Below are positions 56,593 through 64,000 of a stretch of DNA of 64,000 bases, piece by piece. The position numbers and the translations under genes were made by a program. The stretch's first letter is position 1. Every line of letters starts with the position of its first letter. The notes beneath the pieces were generated by a model. The model did not search any database, was not told the origin of the DNA, and saw only the letters and a list, made by a program, of their open reading frames with translations. The DNA is taken from contig OZ234496.1 of assembly GCA_965153455.1 (NCBI GenBank), positions 13,880,304 through 13,944,303 of the forward strand, read 5' to 3'. Origin of the DNA: Sphagnum compactum. Lineage: Eukaryota; Bryophyta; Sphagnopsida; Sphagnales.

Positions 56593-58674
56593 ATATATAT
56601 ATATATTTTTTAAAAATTCACCTTATGCATCACAAAGGTTAAAAAATTTGGCACAATGGGTTAATTCCTGAAACCATTAATTAATTTACATCAATAATAA
56701 ATAAAATAAATCTCAAGTTATCAATATTATTGAAAAAGACCTATAAAAGATATTTCACATGTAGAGACCTATTAGATTTTGCATCGTCTCTGCTATATGA
56801 GATTTCATTATATTCATTAGTATGTACAATACCATTAATTTTTCATAAGTTCATGTCTATGCTATTAAAGAAAACATTGGTTGAACTTTATTTAACATAA
56901 AAGAAAGGTTTTTATCAATGAAACCTTCCATAAATTATGATACCTTGCATTGAACCCCAAGGAAATCACTATTGGTATGTTTTCTAAAACACTTGAAATA
57001 AAATGATTTTTTGGTATGCTATGAAATAATGAAATCTTGAACAAAATATTTCATTAAAATCTAAAATACTCTAGATATACTCTTGTAATGAATTCTAGGC
57101 TCTCTATTTTATTTACTTTAATGAATTAGCTTAACCTTTTTTTGCACTTTGTTTGGAAGAAAATGAAAATGAATTTCCCATGCATTCAACCCACCTATTT
57201 GTTGAAGTTAACTTGTTTCAAATCATGGCAACTTTTTCTCATGCTTAAAGAATTTTAAGAAAATTTGTTTTGTACTTATTGTTCCTCCAACAACAATTCA
57301 TATTTTAAACCATATTCAAATACATTAGAAATGGATTCCTAAAAGGGACTTTCAAATTTTTTTTAAACACCCTAGTGTGCTTTCACCTAGAATATTCATT
57401 TTGGTACTTTGAAATGTGATGGTTTATTGCATAACTTGTTTTTTTCTATTTCAAGAAGCCCAAAAACATTTGTAGGTTTATTTCAAGAATCTATATGTGT
57501 GAGTTGTTAAGGTGAGTTGTGTTAATGTGCATTAGATTTTATATTTGTATGACTTGGTTTATCTCCTAAAAATAATGTCCATCCATGATGAGATTTGTGT
57601 GCCCTTCCAAGTACTAATTGTTAGGATTCATTAATGGTCACATTTTGTTGTACCTCAATTGATTGTTCCTTATGAAGAAAGTAATTTTTTTATGGTCATG
57701 AATTGATCACAATTGATGTGACCACCATGTGGCTAATGGTGGTTTGGTGTGCTTAAGCATCATTCAACAAATTGCTACACAAGCAAGAAGGAGAATAGGT
57801 CAAATGGGATCCATTTGCAAGTCTCTTTGCATATCATACATGTTGATTTAAATGCTTAACCTCAAAGCAATTTTGCATTATCTCTTTTCATCTATTCTTA
57901 CTTGAATTAATAAAGCTAATTCCTGCAATTGCTAGCGATTTTTTTTTCATTGTTGGTCAAATTTGTCTAGTTGATGATATTTCCCATTATTTATGCAGCA
58001 AAGCCAATAGATTCAATGTCAATAGGCAATTCATATTATTATGACCAACTTTAACAAATTTTTTGTGTTTCTTATGTTGTCATATAGTTGAAAGAGTTAT
58101 TTATATATTTTGCTAGAGAAAAAAACACTTCCCAAATTGTTATGAAGACTATAAACAAATAAAATTTCATATCAATATATTGAAGGTTTTCTTAAATTCA
58201 TGAATATATAGACTATCAAGTAAGTTCTCTAATGTCCATCATGAGTTTAATGGAAAAAAATGTACTAACTAGTATATTCAAAAAATGTAATCGTATGGGT
58301 GCATATGAGCTCAAACGAGCCAAAATTGATGTCAAAACATTAACTTTTCTACAATTATTGTTACATTTGTCTATGTGGTGCCACTTTAATGGCATGTGAA
58401 TCACGAAAAGTTGTGCTTATTGAATAATATGAATATTGAAAAATCTAAAATGAATCAAACAAAATTCCAATATCAAAGTTGGATTTGAATAAAAGGATTT
58501 TAACTTCATTCAATGACATTACTTTCATAAAGGGCCCCTTAATTTTCATAATACAATTTATTTCATCGTTAATTTTTTTATTGTAATAAGGTACTATTAG
58601 ACACATCTAAAAAACACTGAAATTTTCATAATTTTTTTATTTTATGTTTATCAAAAATTAAGGTTTAAAAAAAG

Positions 58675-59040
58675 TTCATAAGTCTTTTTCAACATGTAAA
58701 TGTGATGGAATGTATATGTTGTTTAAAAAAAACTTGTAGCTCATAATATAAAATTAAACTTGAAAGTGTTAACATGTTTTGGTATGATTTGAAATTATGA
58801 CAAGTTTTCAAGACGAAACACAAAATCTGGCAAAATCTATGCACTTTCAAAAATTCGTATTTCTCCAAATTTGATTGTAAAAAAAAAATGACATATTGAG
58901 GCAACTATAAATATAATATATAAAAAGTTTCAAAATATTTCATTTGAAAATTCCTCTTTAGGAAAATATGTTTTCTAGGAAAAAAAACCCCAAAAATGAC
59001 AATAGTCTTAAATGCAAAGTAAACACATTGGCTCATTATA
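58675..59040. repeat. Dispersed repeat, copy B (partner at 46850-47220)
   Basis: See copy A for the shared landmarks. Same orientation, about 11.8 kb away. Shared short blocks are preserved in order across the whole 360 bp. Confidence 0.65.
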
Positions 59041-60389
59041 TGTCATTTGGACTCGTATGTTTAATTGTTCACAACACCTTTTGGTGGTAATTTGTCCATG
59101 TGCTTTTTAGAGGATCAAATGGCATTAAACTTGTTGTATTCTATGGCATTTGAAATGTTGGATGCCCATTGGTTGATTACGAGGGGCTTTAAGATGGAAT
59201 TCGATATACAACCATCTTAGTGCATGTCTTATCATGTTGATTGTTTAGTTGTTGTTTTGGCCACCCACAATGTACCAAGTTGTGAAATTAATGGTATAAA
59301 TGATTTTTCTTTTGTTGGTTTGTAATTGTGGCATTAATTTGGTGTTTGCAAGTTGTGTTGAAAGTAACATGCACCCAACTAAATAAAGAGAGGATGTTGG
59401 AAGAAGTTCATTGCATTGAAGATCTTCCATCCTTGAAACTCTTGTGTACTCCACATAACTAGTTATTGGAAGGAATTGTTATATTGGAAAATGTTACATG
59501 TATGATTATTTGTATAATGTGAAGTTGTTAGAGGTGTACACTTGCAAATATGTGAGGCCCTTTTGGGTTTCAATAGTCTTTAATGTTTCAAAGTTCGTTT
59601 TTTTGTGATGGCATTTTACCCAACCAATTTTTGATGTGTGTTAGTCCATTTTTAATTCAGTGGCTTGTGATAAATATATATCTTATGTTGCTCACAATGC
59701 ATGTTTACTTATTTGTGGCAACTATAATAAATTCATATGGTGATCTCAAGAAGCATTTTTTGTTTTGTTTTGTTTAGCATTGTGAGTAGCCCTTCATTAT
59801 AATATGATAATTCAACGCAAACTTGGCTTGTGATTTTCATAACAAACATTGGTGATTGTGACATAGGTATGACTGAAACAAGATGAAACCTAACAAAGTG
59901 ATATAAGTTATTTTAAAATGTCAATGGGTCAAATAAAGTAGGATGAATATATATATATTCTAATGAGCAAAAGAAATTAAGGTTTGTATAGAAGGAGGTT
60001 TATAGAGGCAAGAAGGCAAGTAGATAGATTCACATTAATACATCCATTTTCAAATGGTTGAAAAATGTTACGAGATTAAAATATTTCTGCAAATGGATTC
60101 TACAAAGTTCACGTATACCCCAAAAATGGTGTTTTGGTACATGAGTGCCTTATGTGTGGGGTAAGGCTCTAGGGTGGGCGCATTCCAAAAATAAAGGGCC
60201 TAGGATGAGTTAATGGCTAAATCCAACCCCACGTTTTGGCAATGTTTTCAACCCTTCAAATTCACCCATTGTAAAACACAAGGTGAATGATGTTATCATG
60301 AACCTAAAAATCAATAGATCACAAAATTTAGAAGGGGTCCAAGGATCTTATGACTTTAAACTTAACATTAGGAAGGATCTTATGGGATA

Positions 60390-60455
60390 TTTACACCTAC
60401 AAGCTTAATAATGACAAGGATCCTACGCATATATTTTTAAGCTTGTAGGTGTAAA
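60390..60455. repeat. Small inverted repeat
   Basis: TTTACACCTACAAGCTTA (about 60390-60407) and TAAGCTTGTAGGTGTAAA (about 60438-60455) are perfect complements with a loop of about 30 bp. The flanks AAGGATCTTATG and AAGGATCCTACG also match partly. Confidence 0.85.
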
Positions 60456-63400
60456 AATCCCTCACATTCTCAAGCTATAGGCATAAGATACTCCCATTCT
60501 TAAGAAGCTCCTCTTTTCTAAGAAGGGTATTCATATATGAAGTGCCTTTCAAATGCACTTAAGAAATTTTTCGAAGTGCTTTATGTTGCAAGACACATCA
60601 TTTGTTGGTTTTCTTCCTCAACATGTAAGTGCATTCACAATTCAATTTGGATGCACATGTCAAATTTGGATGTGTGATGTTATGTCTAAGACTGAATCCC
60701 AAATATTTGGCAATGATAATTTATCATAATCATTGATCATATTTGATAGTTTCAAGTCAAATTATATATCTATATATATATATATATAAATATAAATTTT
60801 AGTTTCAACAAATGGATTTTAATTATGATTTTTTTGACATGTAACGAATATAAAATTAAGATATCCTTTTACATCATGCATTTGAAGATGAACAATGTAT
60901 GTAGATGCTTAAATTGTTAGTTATTCAAATTTGGAGACTAAAGTTCAAATCCAACAATGTGTAAAATTGTTGGGTTTTCTTTTTTTAATTGATTTTTAAA
61001 GTTTTCGAACAATGAGGCAATATATTTTTCAAATTGGAAAAATGAATAATAATTTAATTAGTGTCACAATTGATCATGTATTATGATAGTGGAAATTTCA
61101 TTACATGGAGATCAGTTTGTTAGGTTTTTCATAGTAGCCCAAAAATGGGACTACCATGAAATGGGCATTTTTTATGGTTTTCAAATGGATATCAAGAAGG
61201 GTGGGTTCTATAAAATCAAAATTGGTACAATGAAAATATGAAAAATGCAAGATTAAAACTGAAAGTTCAGTTGTAGTAGAAGAAGATACTTTGGCAATTG
61301 GCAAAAGCATAAAGGATATGGGTGTAGGTGTAGAAACATAATATGGTTATAAAAACAAAGGTTGTAGTTGTGCTTTGATTTGCAAATCTTCCACACCTCT
61401 ATGATAACATATGAAAGCTACCTAGATGGCTTCCCAACAATATATTGAATATGTAGTATGTCGCCAACATATTGGAGAATAACAAAATCACTCGTTTATT
61501 ATGTGATAAATTATGAACTTAAGAAATTGTTTAAGTGCATCATAAAAACACAAGGAGGTAATTTGGCCTCCTAAGATTTTTTAGGTTTTTAAAATGACTC
61601 TCTATTGAATACCAACAATAAAGATCAAAACACATCACATTTTTTTACACAAATGTTAAAACTTGAAGGCACCTTCTTTGAAACTCTAGCCCCACCATCA
61701 TGTTAATGACAAATTTAACCAACATGGATGGGCGTATCAATTTTAACATGTCAATCAAGTAAGGGAAAATGTAAATTAAAAAAATATGAATATTCTAAAG
61801 GCATATAAGCTTTGACAAATTTTCAAACTAGGCAAGGATATATAGTAGGCGTTGCAAAATTATTGATCAAGATAAATGTCAAGGTAAATGAGGAATATTT
61901 ACCTTGTTAATAGGGTAATGGTAGGGATAGATATTTCATTGTTTACTTTATCTATACCATGTGTTTATAAGTGGGTAAATGTAGGACAAATAGGAGTATT
62001 TACATAGGTATGACACATTTTGAAGTGGAGATATACAATTATTTGTGCAATTAAGGTTACAAACATGAACACATGAAATTTCAAACATCCCATATAAAAC
62101 TAAACAAAAATAGTATGAAACCCAACTAATGGATAGGCTTAAGATTGCATTGAAAACATTTTTATAATGTCAAATGGTAGTAAGATTTAAAGGGGTTCCA
62201 AAAGCATATGGTAAGAATTTGTTCAAGGAATTAATGGAATGAACACAAATAAAATGTCAAAATAAAATTTCAATAATTAATCATCATGGTTTGAACATAT
62301 CCATCATAACCACATGCATTGCAAAATAGGGAAATCATATACATTGCATAGTGTGTGAAATCACACCATCTACAACTTTTTGACACATGTGGAATCCATA
62401 CCAGTAAAAGGTGACCTAAACAACATTATAAATACATTATAAGCATGATACGTTGTATTGCACAAGCCATATGACAAGGCTAAACAAACATTCTTTTGTT
62501 TTTAGACTTTTCAATAGGAGTTTGTCATATGAAAATTTTATATTTGAAAGATGATCATGTCTAGGCTATTAATTTTGTTGAATGAAAGACTTGGTAAAAC
62601 AAATTTGAATTCAATATTTTGGTCATTAATATCCTTCAAATTGTTTTTATTTTTTTATCAATGCCATCACGTCGTATTCCATGTCAAAAAAACTTCATAG
62701 ATATGGACATGGTATTAATTAATCATGTTGAATCCATATTCATGTATTTAAGGATTGTGATTGGTTTTTGAAAATTCATTATGTTGTGGCAACTCAAAAT
62801 CTATTCATGGAACGCATAGATACAATGCGATAATATTAGGGTGTTAATAAGCTAGAATGTCTATTTTTGGAAATCATTGTCTTATTTTCCACCCTCATGG
62901 ATTGGAATATGTTTCCTGTCAAATGTCTTTATAATTTTATGAAAAAGGATTCATTGATATGATTCTTCTATAATTTATTGTGATACAAAAGTGAAATCAT
63001 TCAAAATTGAAAGTTTTACATCACAGGGGGATTAATAATTTCAAACAATTTGTAGTGTCACAATCCTTATAAAAGTTGGAAATTGATTCATTGCAATCAT
63101 GGTTTATAATGGAATCACACCATTTTCTCTCCAAATTTCAAAAAGTAGGTTAGAAATTCAAATTGAAGTCCTTTTAACCATTTTGACATCATATGAAAGT
63201 TTGATGGACTTTTAATGACACCAAAAAACAATGAAAAATGCAAAGTCCCTCATGTTCACAATTTTTGAAATTGGAAAAAAAATCTTCACAAAAATTGGAA
63301 CCTAGGCTATACTTCAATGACTTGTGGCATTTCTTTTTGGAAAATATGAGTATTTGTACAAATACACAATTATTTTTTTGATTTGTGAAAAATACATTGT

Positions 63401-64000
63401 AAAAAAACCTATTATGGACTAAAAAATGGACACAAAAGTAATGGGTACTTTTATATGCAATAATTGTTGATTTTCAAATGTGATGTGACATAATTATGTA
63501 ATCACCCATAGTGTTGTTTGACCCTAATGAATATTAGGCATACCTTCTTATTATCTATTTAAAAACAATTACCCTCCTCTTGTAAAGGTTAGTACACCTC
63601 AAATACATACTAAATGGGTGGGTAATGTAAAGTCGAATTAAGTTTGATAGGTGGTTGCAAGGTAGGGTGGTTCACTTTTGTGTCACTATGCATAGTATCA
63701 TGCATTTACATGTTATCAACAAGCCATAAAATAAAAAATATAAAAAATTTGTGATTAGATTTAAATTGTCAACTTGAATACGAAAACATCTATATAAATA
63801 TATGCACCAAATATATAATAATGGACTTTTGAAGTTGAAAAATATGGATTGATTTTTTATTTTTGCTTATCTATCTATGCATTTTTGTGTATGATTTTTA
63901 TTTGGGATATCTTGTAGTGACTCGCATGATATATTGAACCAATATGAGATAGACACAAAAAAATTATTGGAAAAAAATTTTAACCAAAAAAATGTTATGG

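Larger units (their letters stand above)
56593..64000. other. AT-rich intergenic DNA to the window end
   Basis: No gene supported. It contains copy B of the dispersed repeat (58675-59040), a small inverted repeat at 60390-60455, a TA run at about 60767-60788 and a possible CACTA-type right end (ATCTTGTAGTG) at 63909-63919. Confidence 0.5.

Noticed and set aside
1-64000. CRISPR arrays, prokaryotic operons or phage genes
   Set aside because: All confident genes are plant nuclear genes with spliceosomal introns; tandem repeats lack the unique-spacer pattern of CRISPR.

Overview
This is a nuclear land-plant sequence. The evidence is a set of plant-lineage gene families (an AP2/WRI1-group factor, an MBP2C-like microtubule protein, an ARM+double-BTB protein of the At1g04390 type, an XRI1-like DNA-repair/meiosis protein and a peroxisomal acyl-activating enzyme), GT-AG introns of about 90 to 510 bp, AAACCCTA telo-box motifs near 5' ends, and long AT-rich intergenic DNA with CACTA, Tourist/PIF-Harbinger and foldback elements. 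The species cannot be fixed from sequence alone. Short introns beside large, decayed intergenic spaces would suit a seed-free vascular plant, but this is only an inference.

Layout. 1-1640: 3' part of an AP2-type factor whose one visible intron holds a telomere-like 105-108 bp tandem array. 1641-5019: gene-free, with minisatellite-like tracts. 5020-6738 (minus): intronless acyl-CoA ligase ending in a peroxisomal SRL tripeptide. 6739-11428: gene-free, with a four-copy array of about 280 bp. 11429-12643: MBP2C-like coiled-coil gene. 12644-25200: AT-rich repeat desert with a foldback element flanked by tRNA-like heads, a complete non-autonomous CACTA element with a CAC target duplication, several tandem arrays and a frameshifted transposon fragment. 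25200-27530: GC-richer island containing a decayed hydroxy(phenyl)pyruvate reductase copy. About 29305-29660 (minus): PIF/Harbinger-like transposase relic. 30297-35427: ARM/BTB gene for which an eight-exon model of 1030 codons was assembled. 35428-50704: desert with a 315-bp Tourist-like MITE, tandem arrays and inverted repeats. 50705-53040: XRI1-like gene for which an eight-exon model of 289 codons was assembled. 53041-64000: AT-rich desert with hairpins and an old dispersed repeat.

The five intact genes show no shared pathway: transcription, peroxisomal acyl activation, cytoskeleton, BTB-type scaffold or ubiquitin adaptor, and DNA repair/meiosis. They look like ordinary neighbours in a repeat-rich plant chromosome. 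I found no convincing new multi-gene system. The most unusual items are the foldback element with inward-facing tRNA-like heads, the intronic telomere-like array in an AP2 gene that also lacks an expected microexon boundary, and the 49-bp array built from a transposon terminus.
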